Shown here: positions 1 through 11,530 of the stretch, one piece after another
Layout of the letters: each line of letters starts with the position of its first letter
How positions within the stretch are numbered: position 1 is the stretch's first letter
DNA from: Perognathus longimembris pacificus
Taxonomy: Eukaryota; Chordata; Mammalia; Rodentia; Heteromyidae
Assembly (NCBI RefSeq): GCF_023159225.1
Contig: NC_063171.1
Coordinates: 620,001 to 684,000 of the forward strand
Reading direction: 5' to 3'
Length of the DNA: 64,000 bases
Made by a program: the position numbers and the translations under genes
The notes under the pieces: generated by a model
The model's database searches: none
What the model was told of the DNA's origin: nothing
Seen by the model: only the letters and a program-made list of their open reading frames with translations

Positions 1-1865
1 TTTTTATCCTTTGTCTCTCGATTTTGGAATTCCCTTTCACTTCCTTAGTTCTAAGACCAGAATATCCACTATCCAGGGTACTCCGATGAGATACAGTGAT
101 AGCACGGGGACAACCACAGGAAGGGGATATAAAAGGATCATGAAGAAAAGAAGCTATGGTTTCACAAGGCATGTTGAAAGTAATTAAAACAGTGATGTAA
201 CACTTGTTTCCATAATATGGAGTTCATTTCACTTACCATCATCTTATGTGTTCATAAGGGCATAGCTATTGAGCTCTTGTGAGCATCTGCTGTGACTAGC
301 CTAACCCTGTGCTAATTATTCGCTATGAGGGAAACCATAGAGCCCATGTTTCTTTGGGTCTGGCTCACTTCACTTAGTATAATTTTTTCCAAGAGTTTCC
401 ATTTCCTTATGAATGGGGCAATGTCATTCTTTCTGACAGAGGCATAAAATTCCATAGTGTATATGTCCCACATTTTCCTGATCCATTCATCTAACTGAGG
501 GGCATCTGGGTTGGTTCCATATTTTAGCTATGACAAATTGTGCTGCGATGAACATTGTTGTGCTGGTGGCTTTAGAGTGTTCTTGTTTGTGGTCTTTTGG
601 GCAGATACCAAAAGTGGGGCTGCTGGGTCATACATGAGCTCTATGTTTAGCCTTCTGAGGAATAGCAACACCATTTTCCAGAGTGGCTGAACCAGTTTAC
701 ATTCCCACCAACAATGAAGCAAGGTTCCCTTTTGCCCACATCCTGTCCTACATTTACTATTTTTAGTTTTCTTGATAAAGGACATTCTTACTGGGGTGAG
801 GTGGAATCTCAATGTTGTTTTGATTTCCCTTTCTTCTATGGCCAGTGATGTAGAGCACTTTTTCATATGTCTCTTGGCCATTCTCATTTCCTCATCAGAG
901 AAGTCTCTTTGTAAGTCTTTAGCCCACTTGTTGAGGGGGCTGTTGGTTCTTTGAGGTTATGTTTTGCCAGAATTTAATTTCTTCAGTTCTGCATATATTT
1001 TAGATATGAGGCCTTTTTCTTTTGTATGGCCAGTAAAGACCTCTTCCCAATCTGTGGGCTTTCTGCTTATATTGCAAGCTATGTTCTTTGCCCTGCAGAA
1101 GCTCTGAAGTTTGATGCAGTCCCATTTGTCCATCCTTTCTTTCATTTGTTGCATTTTTGCTCCTTTATTAAGGAAGTTTTGTCCTGTGCCAAGGAGCCTA
1201 AGTGTTTCTCTTACTCATTCTTGGAATGTTTTCAGAGTATCTGTTTTTATTTCAAGGTCTTTGATCCATTTGGAATTGATTTTGATGCAGGGTGATATAT
1301 AAGGATCTAGTTTTAATTTGTTGCAGGTGTTGAACCAGTTTTACCAGCACCATTTGTTGAAGAGGCTATCTTTCGACCATCCTATTTTTTTTTAACTCCT
1401 TTATCAAAGTTGGCGTTAAGTAGGCATAGTTGTGCATATTCATTTCTGGGTCTTTAGTTCTATTCCATTGGTCTTCAGGTCTGTTCCTGTGCCAATACCA
1501 AGCTGTTTTTATTACTATAGCTTTATAATACAGCTTGGTATAGTAATTCTTACACCACTGTTCTTTCTACTTAGGATTGTTTTTACTATTCCACGTCTTT
1601 TATTATTCCATATGAATTTCTGGATTGCAGTCTCTCTTTCATTAGAAAAATGGTGTTGGGATATTAATCGGTATTGCATTGAATTTGTAGATAGCCTTTG
1701 GCAATATTGGCATTTTGACAAATGAATTCTCCCAATCCATGAGCATGGGAGGTTTTTCCATTTCCTTAGTTCTGCCTTACATTCGTTTTTCATGTTGTTA
1801 AAGTTCTCATCATAGAGGTGTTTCACTTCTTTGGTTAAGGTTATTCCTGGGTATTTTATGTTTGT
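1..1865 (-). mobile_element. L1 fragment A, 3' part of ORF2 and 3'UTR
   Basis: LINE-1 retrotransposon fragment read on the minus strand. Its 3'UTR runs off the left edge of the window. Minus-strand translations at 528-887 and 1515-1886 match the C-terminal region of L1 ORF2, including the Cys/His-rich segment (CxxxC followed by H and C) at 528-887. The same sequence is laid out in the same order in copies B and C. The copy is 5' truncated near 1865, where the 3' end of copy B starts. Stops and frameshifts interrupt ORF2, so it is dead. Identity as L1 is certain; the exact junction with B is good to about 10 bp. Confidence 0.93.
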
Positions 1866-4800
1866 TTTTTTAATTGTTATTGTCAAACTGATGCACAGAG
1901 AGATGACACTTTCATATGTTAGGCATTGGATACATTTATTGTACTGTTTGTTACCTCCTCCCTAATTCCCCACTCTCTCCTCTCCCTTTCCTTTCCCCCC
2001 ATGAGTTGTTCAGTTGATTTACACCAAACAGTTTTGCAAGTATTGCTTTTGTAATCATTAGTCTTTTTACCCTGTGTCTCTTGATTTTGGTATTCCCTTT
2101 CAGGTCCCTAGTTCTAATACCAGTATACACAGTTTCCAATGTACTCAGGTAAGATACAGAGATAGTGCAGGTACAGACAGAGGAAGGGGATACCAGAAGG
2201 TCATCAATAATAGAAGCTATGGTTTCACATCACATGTTGAAAGTAATTACAACAGTGATAAAACAGTTGTTTCCATAATATGGAGTTCATTTCTCTTAGG
2301 ATCATCTTATGTGTTCATAAGGGTATACCTATTGCACTCTTGTGATCCTCTGCTGTGACTAGCCTAAACCTGTGCTAATTATTCCCTATAAGGGAGACCA
2401 TAGAGTCCATGTTTCTTTGGGTCTGGCTAATTTCACTTAGTATAATTTTTTCCACGTCCTTCCATTTCCTTACGAATGGTGCAATGTCATTCTTTCTGAT
2501 AGAGGCATAAAATTCCATTGTGTATATGTCCCACATTTTACTGATCCATTCGTCTACTGAGGGGCATCTGGGTTGGTTCCAGATTCTAGCTATGACAAAT
2601 TGTGCTGCGATGAACATTGTTGTGCTGGTGGCTTTAGTGTGTTCTTGTTTGTTGTGTTTTGGGTAGATGCCCAAAAGTGAGGCTTCTGGGTCATACGTGA
2701 GCTCTATGTTTAGCCTTCTGAGGAATCTCCATACTTTTTTCCAGAGTGGCTGAACCAGTTTACATTCCCACCAACAATGAAGTAAGGTTCCCTTTTGCCC
2801 ACATCCCTTCCTACATTTGTTATTGTTAGTTTTCTTGATATAGGACATTCTTGCTGGGCTGAGATGGAATCTCAGTGTTGTTTTGATTTGCCTTTATTTT
2901 ATGGCCAGTGATGTAGAGTAGTTGTTCATATGTTTCTTGGCCATTCTTATTTCCTCATCAGGGATGTCTCTTTTTAAGTCTCTAGCCCACTTCGTGAGGG
3001 GGCTATTGGTTCTTTGCCGTTTTGTTTTGGAGGAATATAATTATTTTAATTCTGCATATATTTTAGATATGAGGCCTTTTTCTTTTGTATGGCCAGTAAA
3101 GATCTTTTCCCAATCTGTGGGCTTTCTGTTTATCTTGCGTGCTATGTCCTTTGCCCTGCAGAAGCTCTGCAATTTGATGCAGTCCCATTTTTCCATCCTT
3201 TCTTTGATTTGTAGCATTTCTGGATCTATGTTAAGGAAGTTCCATCCTGTGCCATGTAGCCCAAGTGTTTCTCCTACTCCTTCCTTTAGTGTTTTCAGAG
3301 TATCTGTTTTGATTTCAAGGTCTTAGATCCATTTGGAATTGATTTTGGTGCAGGGTGATATATAAGGATCTAGTTTTAGTTTGTTGCATGTGTTGAACCA
3401 GTTTGCCAGCACTATTTGTTAGAGAGGCTATCTTTCTTCCAGACTATTTTTTTAGCTCCTGTATCAAAGTTTAAGTAGACATAGTTCAGTGGGTTCATTT
3501 CTGGGTCTTCAATTCTGTTCCATTGGTCTTCAGGCCTGTTCTGGTGCCAATACCAAGCTGTTTTTATTACTATAGCTTTATAATACAGCTTGAAGTTTGG
3601 TGTTGTAATTCCTCCAGCACTGTTCTTTCTGCTTAGGATTGTTGTTGATATTCTGGGTCTTTTATTGTTCCATATGAATTTCTGGATTGCTTTCTCTATT
3701 TCATTAAAAAATGGTATCAGGATATTAATGGGTATTGCATTGAATTTGTTGATAGCCTTTGGCAATATTGCCATTTTGATTATATTAATCCTCCCAATCC
3801 ATGAGCATGGGAGGTTATTCCATTTCTTAGTTCTGTCTTAACTTCGTTTTTCATGTTTTTGAAATTCTCATCATAGAGGTTTTTCACTTCTTTGGTTAAG
3901 GTTATTTCTGGGTATTTTATGTTTTTTGAGGCTATTGCAAAAGAAGTTGCTTTCCTGATTTCAGCCTGGGCATTCTGGTCATTAGCATATAGAAAGGCCA
4001 TTGATTTTTGAGGGTTTATTTTATATCCTGCAACTTTGCCAACGTTTTGGATCAGGTCTACTAGCTTGGGAGTAGAGTCTATGGGGTTCTTTAGGTATAG
4101 GATCATGTTGTCTGCGAAGAGAGAAAGTTTAACTTCATCTTTTCCTATTTGGATCCCCTTTATATTTTCTTCTTGCCTAATTGCTATTGCTAGGAATTCT
4201 AATACTATGTTGAAGAGAAGGTGAGAGAGCGGACATCCCTGTCTTGCTCCTGATTTTAATGGGAATGGCTTTAGTTTTTCACCATTTAGAATTATGCTTG
4301 CTGTTTGTTTGTCATAAACTGCCTTGATTATATTCAGGAATGTTCCCTGGAATCCCAGCTTTTCCAGGGCTTTTTTCATAAATGGGTGCTGGATTTTATC
4401 CAGCCTTCTCTTCATCCAGAGATATAAGCATGTTATCCTTTACCTTGCTCTAGTTGATGTGGTGGATTACACTAATCGATTTGCGTATATTGAACCAACT
4501 TTGCATCCCTGGGATGAATCTAGTTTGATTATGTTGTATGATTTTTTTGGTGACCTGTTGAAGTTAATTGGCCAGCATTTTGTTGAGAATTTTTGCATCA
4601 GTGTTTATTAGGGAAATTGGACTAGAGTTCTCTTTCCATGATAAGTCCCTGCCTGGTTTTGGGATGAGTGTTATGCTGGCATCATAGAATGTGTTTGGTA
4701 GTGAACTTTCTCTTTCAATTTGATTGAAGAGTTTGAGAAATATCGGTGTGAGCTCTGTTTTGAAGGCCTTGTAGAATTCTGCTGTGAATCCATCTGGACC

Positions 4801-5907
4801 TGTGCTTTTTTTCTTGGATGAGAGATCTCTTATTGCAGATTCTATTTCAATGCTAGATATGGGTCTGTTTAGAAGATTTAAGTCTTCATGGTTGAGTTTG
4901 GGTATATCAATTTTTGCTAGGAAATTGTCCATTTCTTCCAGGCTCTTGAATTTGTTGGCATAATGTTTCGCAAAATGATCTGTTATTGTATTCTGAATTT
5001 TAGTTATTTCTGTGGTAATGTTACCTATTTATTCTGTGATCTTGTTTATTTGGGTGATCTGCCTTCGTTTTTTGGTCATATTTGCTAGGGTTCTATCTTG
5101 TTAATTTTTTCAAAGAACCAACTCTTCATTTTGTTGATTCTTTTGATGGTTGTTTTTCCTCTGTCATTTAATTCTGATTTTATTTTAATTATTTGCTTCC
5201 TTCTATTGACTTGGGGTTTGACTTGTTCTCTTCCAAAGAGCTTAAAGTGCTTTTTTAAGTTGTTGAATTGCCATTTCTCCAGTTTCTTTATGTTGGCATT
5301 CAGAGATATAAATTTTCCTCTGAATACTGACTTTGCTGTGTCCCAAAGACACTGGTAATTTGTGTGCTCATCCTGGCTTTAAACAGTTAAATTTCTGTTC
5401 TAATTTCTTTAATTACCCACCGATGGTTCAGCAGTGTGTTGTTTAGTCTCCATGAATTGTAGGATTTTCTGTGGTGGCTATTTGAGTCAAGCTCTAATTT
5501 TGTTCCATTTTTTTTTCCTGAGAGAATGAAGGGAATGATTTTGATACTTCTGAATTTGTACATATTTTCTTTGTGCCCTAAGATGTGCCTCTTTTGTGCC
5601 TATTTTGGAGAATGTTCCATGTGCTGCTGAAAAGAATGTGTCTTCTGGTGTTGCTGGATGGAATATTCTGTAGATGTCAGTTAAGTCTAGTTGATCTATG
5701 CATTTTTTTATTTCTGAAGTTTCTTTGCTCAGTTTTTGGCATGTTGATCTGTCCAGAGGTTACAGTGGAGTGTTAAAGTCTCCAACTATCAATGTGTTTG
5801 GGGCTATAAGAGTTTTTAGCGTCAGTAGTGTTTGTGTGATGAAGTTGGGTGCTCCTGTATATTGGGTGTATTTATTTGGCGTGGTTATATCCTCCTGTAG
5901 GAAAGAT

Positions 5908-5909
<2 letters not shown>

Positions 5910-5947
<38 letters not shown>

Positions 5948-6137
5948 CATTCCTGGGCCTTGGACTCAGGGCCTGAGTACTGTCCCTGGCTTCTTTTTGC
6001 TCAAGGCTAGCACTCTGCCGCTTGAGCCACAGCGCCACTTCTGGCCATTTTCTGTATATGTGGTGCTGGGGAATCGAACCCAAGGCCTCATGTATATGAG
6101 GCAGGCACTCTTGCCACTAGGCCATATCCCCAGCCCC
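5910..6137 (-). mobile_element. Type I SINE (ID-like dimer) in L1 B
   Basis: Dimeric tRNA-derived SINE on the minus strand. The A tail is the T run at 5911-5945. The head, with an ID-like start ending in cagcccc on the plus strand, is near 6137. An RNA polymerase III B-box-like ggggaatcgaaccc (reverse orientation) is present. The flanks aagatcc and agagatcc are duplicated L1 sequence. Confidence 0.9.
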
Positions 6138-6356
6138 AAGAGATCCCTTTATTAGTATGTAGTAACCTTCTTTTTCTCTCCTTACTATTTCTAATTTGAA
6201 GTCAATTTTATCTGATACTAGGATTGTAACTCCAGCCTGTTTATGCGTGCAGTTTGCTTGGTAGATTTGATTCCAGCCTTTCACTTTTAGAAGATATTTG
6301 CTTTTGCTGGATAGTTGTGTCTCTTGAAGGCAGCAGAAATATGTATCTTGATTTTT

Positions 6357-6554
6357 TTTTTTTTTTTTTGGCCAGTCCTGGGCCTTGGACTCAGGGCCTG
6401 AGCGCCGTCCCTGGCTTCTTCCCGCTCAAGGCTAGCACTCTGCCACCTGAGCCCCTTCTGGCCGTTTTCCATATATGTGGTGCTGGGGAATCGAAACAAG
6501 AGCTTCATGTGTAGGAGGCAAGCATTCTTGCCACTAGGCCATATTCCCAGCCCC
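6357..6554 (-). mobile_element. Type I SINE in L1 B
   Basis: Same family and orientation as the copy at 5910. Its 15-bp target-site duplication, tgtatc(t/a)tgattttt, at 6342-6356 and 6555-6569 has one mismatch, which marks the insertion boundaries clearly. Confidence 0.92.
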
Positions 6555-6683
6555 TGTATCATGATTTTTGATCCAACTTTTGAGCCTATGTTATTTAGTT
6601 GGAGAATTAAGTCCATTAATGTTGAGAGTTAGGATTGAGAGATGATCAGAAAACAATATTTTGAAGATGATCAGAAGGGGAAG

Positions 6684-6797
6684 TGTGAGCCAAGAATCTT
6701 CTATCCTTGTTACTCTCTGTTAACAAGACTCAGGCAACCATTTGAGCCAAGAATATTCTATCCTTGTTACTCTCTGTTAACAAGACTCAGGCAACCA
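6684..6797 (+). repeat. 57-bp tandem duplication (two copies)
   Basis: Two adjacent copies (about 6684-6740 and 6741-6797) differ at only a few bases. Each contains cttgtta and taacaag separated by a pyrimidine-rich loop, able to form a 7-bp stem. Confidence 0.9.
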
Positions 6798-6967
6798 GTG
6801 TTAGCTTGAAAATACCCAGGGAATACTGTCCTGGTGAAGATCTCCTAAGACATCTACAAAAGTATATACTCCTCTAAGTTATCCCAGAGAGGAAAGGCGT
6901 AATTTTATCCATAGGACTATAGTGAATATTTTGCGTTTAATTTGGGAAGAAATAAAAGGGCATCTGG

Positions 6968-7200
6968 GTGCTGGTGGCCCACTACCTGTAGTCCTATCTA
7001 CACAGGAGGCTGAGATGTGAAGATCATGTTTAAAGCCAACATGGGACGGAAAGTCCATGAAACTCTTATCTCCGTTTACCTACCAAGAGCCAGAAGTGGA
7101 GCTGTGGCTCAAGTGGTAGAGCACTAGATTTGAATAAAAAAGCAAAGGGACGATACCAATGTCCTGAGTTCAAGACCCAGTACTGGCATGCACACACAGA
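6968..7200 (+). mobile_element. Type II SINE (B1-ID hybrid)
   Basis: The B1-like left part (gcctgtagtcc...aggaggctgag type) is followed by the ID-like right part (gtggctcaagtggtagagca) and the sequence gagttcaagacccagtact. The tail is degraded, so it is an older copy. Confidence 0.85.
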
Positions 7201-7383
7201 GAAATGGCAGAGAAATGACATTTCTCCACCTTTTGAAAAGGGAAAGCAGCCACCGTCTATAATTCATTTGTCCCCAAGATAACACATAATACCTCATAAG
7301 ATTCCATGAACTCTAAACATACTAACAATTTTCCTGGTGGAAATTTAACTTTCACAAAAATTTAACTTTCGTGTGTGTATATA

Positions 7384-7493
7384 TATATATATGTATATAT
7401 GTATGTATATACGTATATGTATATACATATATACATATATGTGCATATATGTATATACATATACGTATATACATACATATATACATATATATA
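7384..7493. repeat. AT-rich palindrome, 49-bp perfect arms
   Basis: Arms 7384-7432 and 7445-7493 are exact reverse complements, base by base, around a 12-bp spacer (7433-7444). The sequence is a TATA/TGTATA-type alternation broken by the same CG and TG steps in both arms. It is preceded by (TA)n and followed by a (GA)n run at 7496-7523. Both strands are open for about 65 codons only because of this low complexity. Confidence 0.95.
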
Positions 7494-7861
7494 CATAGAG
7501 AGAGAAAGAGGGAGAGAGAGAGCCTAAGAAGGCAAAAAGGGTTGACAAAATTATCAAGCCTCTAACTAAAGTAGTATGATAATCATGAATAAATAGACAG
7601 ACTGATCAGTAGAAAGAAACAGCTGGTCCAATTTTTGTCAAGAATTAGAAATGGAGGGTGTGACAGTGAGTGAATGCAGTTATATATTCCCTGTGCATAC
7701 TTAAAAATGGAACTAGGTAACTTGAGGGGATGGTAGGGTGGAGAGAGATTGGGGAGAAGTTAATTTTCCTCTTAAATATAGAAGTGAAAGTGAGGAAAGA
7801 AATCTGAAAAAAATGGACAAAACCCATGGCCAGTTTACAGGTTAAAATCTATGCCATTTTT

Positions 7862-8113
7862 GTGGGGGTGGGGGGTGTGGTGGGGTGCTGGTCCTGGGGC
7901 TTGAAGTCAGGACCTAGGTGCTGTCCCTAAGCTTTTCTGCTCAAGGCTAGGAGTGTACTACTTTTCACTACAGCTCCATTTCTAGATTTTTGGAGGTCAA
8001 TTAGAGATAAGAGTCTGTGGACTTTCCTTCCCAGGCTGACTTCCATCTGTAAACCTCACTTCTCAGCCTCATTAGTATCTAGGGCTACAGACTTGAGCCA
8101 GCTGAGCCTGGAT
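7862..8113 (-). mobile_element. Type II SINE
   Basis: Minus-strand hybrid SINE. The ID part reads as ggggcttgaagtcaggacc and gctcaaggctag on the plus strand, then the B1-like part with cccaggctga and a degenerate gagcca end. The copy is diverged. Confidence 0.82.
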
Positions 8114-8119
8114 TTAAAA

Positions 8120-8754
8120 CATAAGCTATAATAGATTGCTTTGTACACTTAGAAAAATGCATGCCAAAATTGAAACTAAACTAAAATATCAATGTATTAG
8201 CTAAATCAAGTCCTCCTATTATATAGATTCCTAAATACTATTTCTCACCAAATGGAACCAGAGATCCTTAGTAAAATGATGGGTTCAAGGCATAGGACAA
8301 CAAATGGAAAATGTTAACTCTAAATATTGCATTTCACCAAATAAGAAAGAGTGCTAAGATTAATGGGACCATCTTAAATCTGCATAAGAGTGAGTTTGAA
8401 GTCTTTGTCAGTACCATAGTCAAATCTGAATTATCTAGAATATAAGAAAAAAGAAAATTAAGAAATCATATTACACTGAATTTTAATGAAAGGGTCTGTG
8501 ATTCTATTATGAAATTTCTGAGGGAAGAAAAGGAGTAAAAAGGAGGCAGGGATCCTTTCTTTTAGAGGAATGGGAGCTAATAAAATTGTTAGAATTAGTA
8601 AATAATACTGTTTACTCTTTCTAATGTCACCACTGATATGTACCTGCTGAAATCATTGAATACAATTTAAAAGGGTATTCTGTATTGAAAAGGAAACAAA
8701 TTAATAAGACTTAATGGCTTAAAGCAAGCATATCTAATAAGGTAAAACCTGTCT
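8120..8754. other. No gene seen
   Basis: AT-rich DNA without a recognisable exon, RNA gene or young repeat. Confidence 0.6.
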
Positions 8755-8834
8755 TTTTTTCTGTTTTATTTGTCTCTCTGTCTCTTCTCTGTCTCTCTCT
8801 GTCTCTGTCTCTGTCTCCATCTCTCTCTCTCTTA
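8755..8834. repeat. (CTGTCT/CTCT)n microsatellite
   Basis: An imperfect pyrimidine repeat lies directly at the tail side of the next minus-strand SINE, suggesting it grew from the SINE tail. Confidence 0.85.
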
Positions 8835-8835
8835 G

Positions 8836-9062
8836 TTTATACATTTGTCAACTCCAGGGATTAAACTCAGGGCCCCACACTCACTACCATGCTTGTTTGT
8901 ACTGGTATTTTATCACTTGGGCCTCCAGCCTCAACTTGTGCTGGTTAATTGGAAGTGAAGTCTCACAGACTTTTCTTCCAGGGCTGTCTTGGAACAATGA
9001 CCCTCATATCTCAGGCTCCTGAGTAGCTAGGATTACAGGTATGAGCCATGAGGGTCTGGCTC
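8836..9062 (-). mobile_element. Type II SINE
   Basis: A diverged hybrid SINE with ctcagggcccc, then gctggttaattggaag, then tcctgagtagctaggatt in the order expected for the minus strand. Confidence 0.85.
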
Positions 9063-9480
9063 TGAAAAGGGTGGGACAAAAAAAACAAGATTTCAACAGA
9101 GTTTCATTACTTTCTATAGGCATTGGGGATAAATCTGCTTTCCAGTTCTAAAATTGGCCATCATTCTTTGGCTTTTGGGCTTTCCAGCATTGGTAAAGCA
9201 AGCAGTAATGTATCCTGAGTACTTGTTCTTGATCACGTTGATATCTGTGGAAAGGTATTAATATAATAAGAGAAGTAAATTTTTATGTTCTCAAAGTTTT
9301 ACACCCCAAATTATTGACTAAAAAGGAATAAAAGTTTTTTTTTTTTTCAAATGAGTCTTAGATACCAGCTTAATTACAAACTTGGATGGAAGACAACTGA
9401 CAGTAATGGGACAGTTGGAGATTATAGGCCCCTGGTGACAAATGTTAGAAAAATAATTCACTCATTCAGCCATATTGTAG
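9063..9480. other. No gene seen
   Basis: Unassigned AT-rich sequence. A T run lies near 9336-9347. Confidence 0.55.
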
Positions 9481-9481
9481 T

Positions 9482-9682
9482 CAGGCACTAGTGGCCCACA
9501 CTGGTGGCTTGAGATCTGATTCTGGTTTGAAGCAAGGTCCAACAGAAATTATTATAAAAATTTTATGTACAGTTAACCACCAAAGCTCTGGAAGTGAAAC
9601 TGTGGTGCAAGTGGCAGAGCACTAGCCTTAAGCAAAAATGTTCAAGGACAGCACCCAGGCCCTAAGTTCAAGCCCCACTATT
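9482..9682 (+). mobile_element. Type II SINE with CA-repeat tail
   Basis: A plus-strand hybrid SINE (ctgtggtgcaagtggcagag, then aagttcaagccccac). Its tail continues into a (TG)/(CA) repeat at 9683-9737. The tail begins with an inverted repeat of 12-bp arms (9683-9694 and 9699-9710) around a 4-base loop. Confidence 0.85.
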
Positions 9683-9701
9683 TGTGTGTGCATGAGCACA
9701 T

Positions 9702-9739
<38 letters not shown>

Positions 9740-10255
9740 CATATGATAAATCAAACATTAGGAAAGTAATGACAGCACAAAGAATAGTTTCAGTTAGAGA
9801 ATTTTAAAGTGTGAACTGTTTAGTAAAAACCTTAACTTACCTTTATTAATATTTAGATATGATGGTGATACTGTGTTTATGTGAGAGAATTCCCATTTTT
9901 GAAAGAGATGTTATTTATGGCTGAGATGTCATGGAATCTTCAGTTTGCTTTCAAATAGTACAGCAGAAAAGGAGGGTGGGGAAGATGGAAGGAGTACATA
10001 TACAGAAAGAGAGGGGGAAAAAGTAAATTTGAAAAAATATTAGCATTTGGTGAAACTGACAGGTGAACTTGATGATGAAGTTTGTGGGTTTTTTTGCTTG
10101 TGTTCATAGTATAGATGGTTCATTTCCCACATGTGCTGACAAAAATCAGCTTTTATTTAACTGTGGCCATTTGACATTTCAACTGGAGGCCATCTACTGA
10201 CTACTAAACTTCTGAAAACCTAGAGATTTTCCTACTGTATATGTTCAAATTTTAT
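9740..10255. other. No gene seen
   Basis: Unassigned sequence with no long open frame and no recognisable repeat. Confidence 0.55.
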
Positions 10256-10267
10256 CCTTTGCCCATG

Positions 10268-10270
10268 TGC

Positions 10271-10346
<76 letters not shown>
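10268..10346. repeat. (GT)n(GA)n compound microsatellite
   Basis: A GT run passes directly into about 25 GA units. It sits at the tail of the minus-strand SINE that follows. Confidence 0.95.
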
Positions 10347-10349
<3 letters not shown>

Positions 10350-10545
10350 GAACTCAGGGCCTGGGCATTGTTGATAAATCTGTTCCCTCAGACCTAGTGC
10401 TCTTAATTCTGGCTTCTTTTTGTTGGTTGATGAAGACAAGTGTCTCACAGCCTTTCCTGAACAGGCTGGCTTTAAACTGTGATCGTCAGAACTCAGTGTC
10501 TTGTGTAGTTAGGGTTACAGATGTGAGCTAAAGAAGCCCAGCATT
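10347..10545 (-). mobile_element. Type II SINE
   Basis: Minus-strand hybrid SINE (cttgaactcagggcctggg, then caggctggctttaaactg, then gggttacagatgtgagc). The middle is diverged. Confidence 0.85.
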
Positions 10546-10639
10546 GCCAATGTTTTTAAATTGGCATACAGCTTCACAATTTCAGCTTCAAATATTTGCT
10601 GCCATAAACTTCTATGGGTAAATATTTTTGGTTTTTCTT

Positions 10640-10806
10640 TTAAGATTTACCTCTTTCCTTTCTCCCTCCCTCCCCTCCCTTCCTCTTTCTCCCTCCTGTC
10701 TTTCCTTCCTTCCTTCTTTCTATTTCCCTTCCTTCCTTCCTTCCTTCCTTCCTTCCTTCCTTCCTTCCTTCCTTCCTTCCTTCCTTCCTTCCTTTCTTTC
10801 TTTTTT

Positions 10807-10902
<96 letters not shown>

Positions 10903-10907
10903 GCTTT

Positions 10908-10942
<35 letters not shown>

Positions 10943-11210
10943 TCTTGCTTTCTCTCCCTGTCTCTTCCTTTCTTTTCCTTCCTTCCTTCCTTCCTTCCTT
11001 CCTTCCTTCCTTCCTTCCTTCCTTCCTTCCTTCCTTCCTCTTTCTCCCTTCTTCCCTCTCCTCCCTCCCTCTCTCACTCCCTCTCTCTTTTTCTTTCTCT
11101 CTCTCACCTTTGTTTGTTTGTTCATTCCTTTGTTCCTTTCTTCTTTCCTTTCCTCCCTCCCTGCCTGTCTCCCTCTCTCCCTCCCCACTTCCTTTCTTTC
11201 CTTTTCTTTG
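10640..11210. repeat. Long pyrimidine tract (TTCC)n(TTTC)n(TTGC)n(TTCC)n
   Basis: About 570 bp of almost pure C/T on the plus strand. It is built of tetranucleotide blocks: TTCC (about 10730-10795), TTTC (to about 10900), TTGC (about 10903-10942), then TTCC again (about 10977-11038). It gives long open frames on both strands that are repeat artefacts. Confidence 0.97.
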
Positions 11211-11214
11211 AATG

Positions 11215-11435
11215 CCAGTTGTTAATAGCTCACACCTGCAATGCTACCTATTCATGGGGATGAAATCTGAGGGTCCCAGTTTGGAGCCAAGCCTGGGCAG
11301 ACAAATCAGAGAGACTCATCGGTAATTAATTGCAAAAAGCTGAAAATGGGGTTGTTGCTCAAGTAATCTATGAGTAACAAAGCCAAGCAAGAGGGAAAGG
11401 CCCTGAGTTCAATCCATGGTACCATTAATAAATGG
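11215..11435 (+). mobile_element. Type II SINE
   Basis: A plus-strand diverged hybrid SINE (agctcacacctgcaatgcta, then ccctgagttcaatccatggt), ending in the GATA repeat. Confidence 0.82.

Positions 11436-11530
<95 letters not shown>
11436..11530. repeat. (GATA)n microsatellite
   Basis: About 23 GATA units with one interruption near 11480, grown from the tail of the SINE at 11215. Confidence 0.97.

Larger units (their letters stand above)
2375..6640 (-). pseudogene. L1 ORF2 (endonuclease-reverse transcriptase), decayed
   Basis: ORF2 of L1 copy B, which in a live element encodes an N-terminal endonuclease, a reverse transcriptase and a C-terminal Cys/His-rich region used in target-primed reverse transcription. 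Open pieces on the minus strand are 4564-4932 (early RT), 3780-4415 (RT core), 3412-3774 and 2375-2848 (C-terminal region, 157 residues, with CxxxC then H and C, ending at the natural stop). The RT core keeps the conserved RQGCPLS segment, but the catalytic FADD box reads FADN (residue 103 of the 3780-4415 piece, codon at 4107-4109). The frame is broken between pieces and by two SINEs, so no functional protein is possible. Confidence 0.9.
1866..6655 (-). mobile_element. L1 fragment B, nearly complete ORF2 plus 3'UTR
   Basis: Second minus-strand L1. The 3' end with a short A-rich tail (T run on the plus strand) lies near 1866, and the element reads leftward from about 6655, where ORF2 begins. 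It is therefore 5' truncated almost exactly at the ORF2 start and lacks ORF1 and the 5'UTR. Two type I SINEs (5910-6137, 6357-6554) interrupt the endonuclease part, each flanked by duplicated L1 sequence, so they landed after this L1. No clear target-site duplication was seen for the L1 itself. Confidence 0.92.

Noticed and set aside
7345..7565. Two overlapping Tyr/Ile-rich open frames
   Set aside because: Both come from the AT-rich palindrome and have no coding meaning.
10561..11263. Open frames of 182-216 codons on both strands
   Set aside because: They are translations of the tetranucleotide pyrimidine tract (runs of Phe/Leu/Pro/Ser, or Lys/Arg/Glu/Gly in reverse), not genes.
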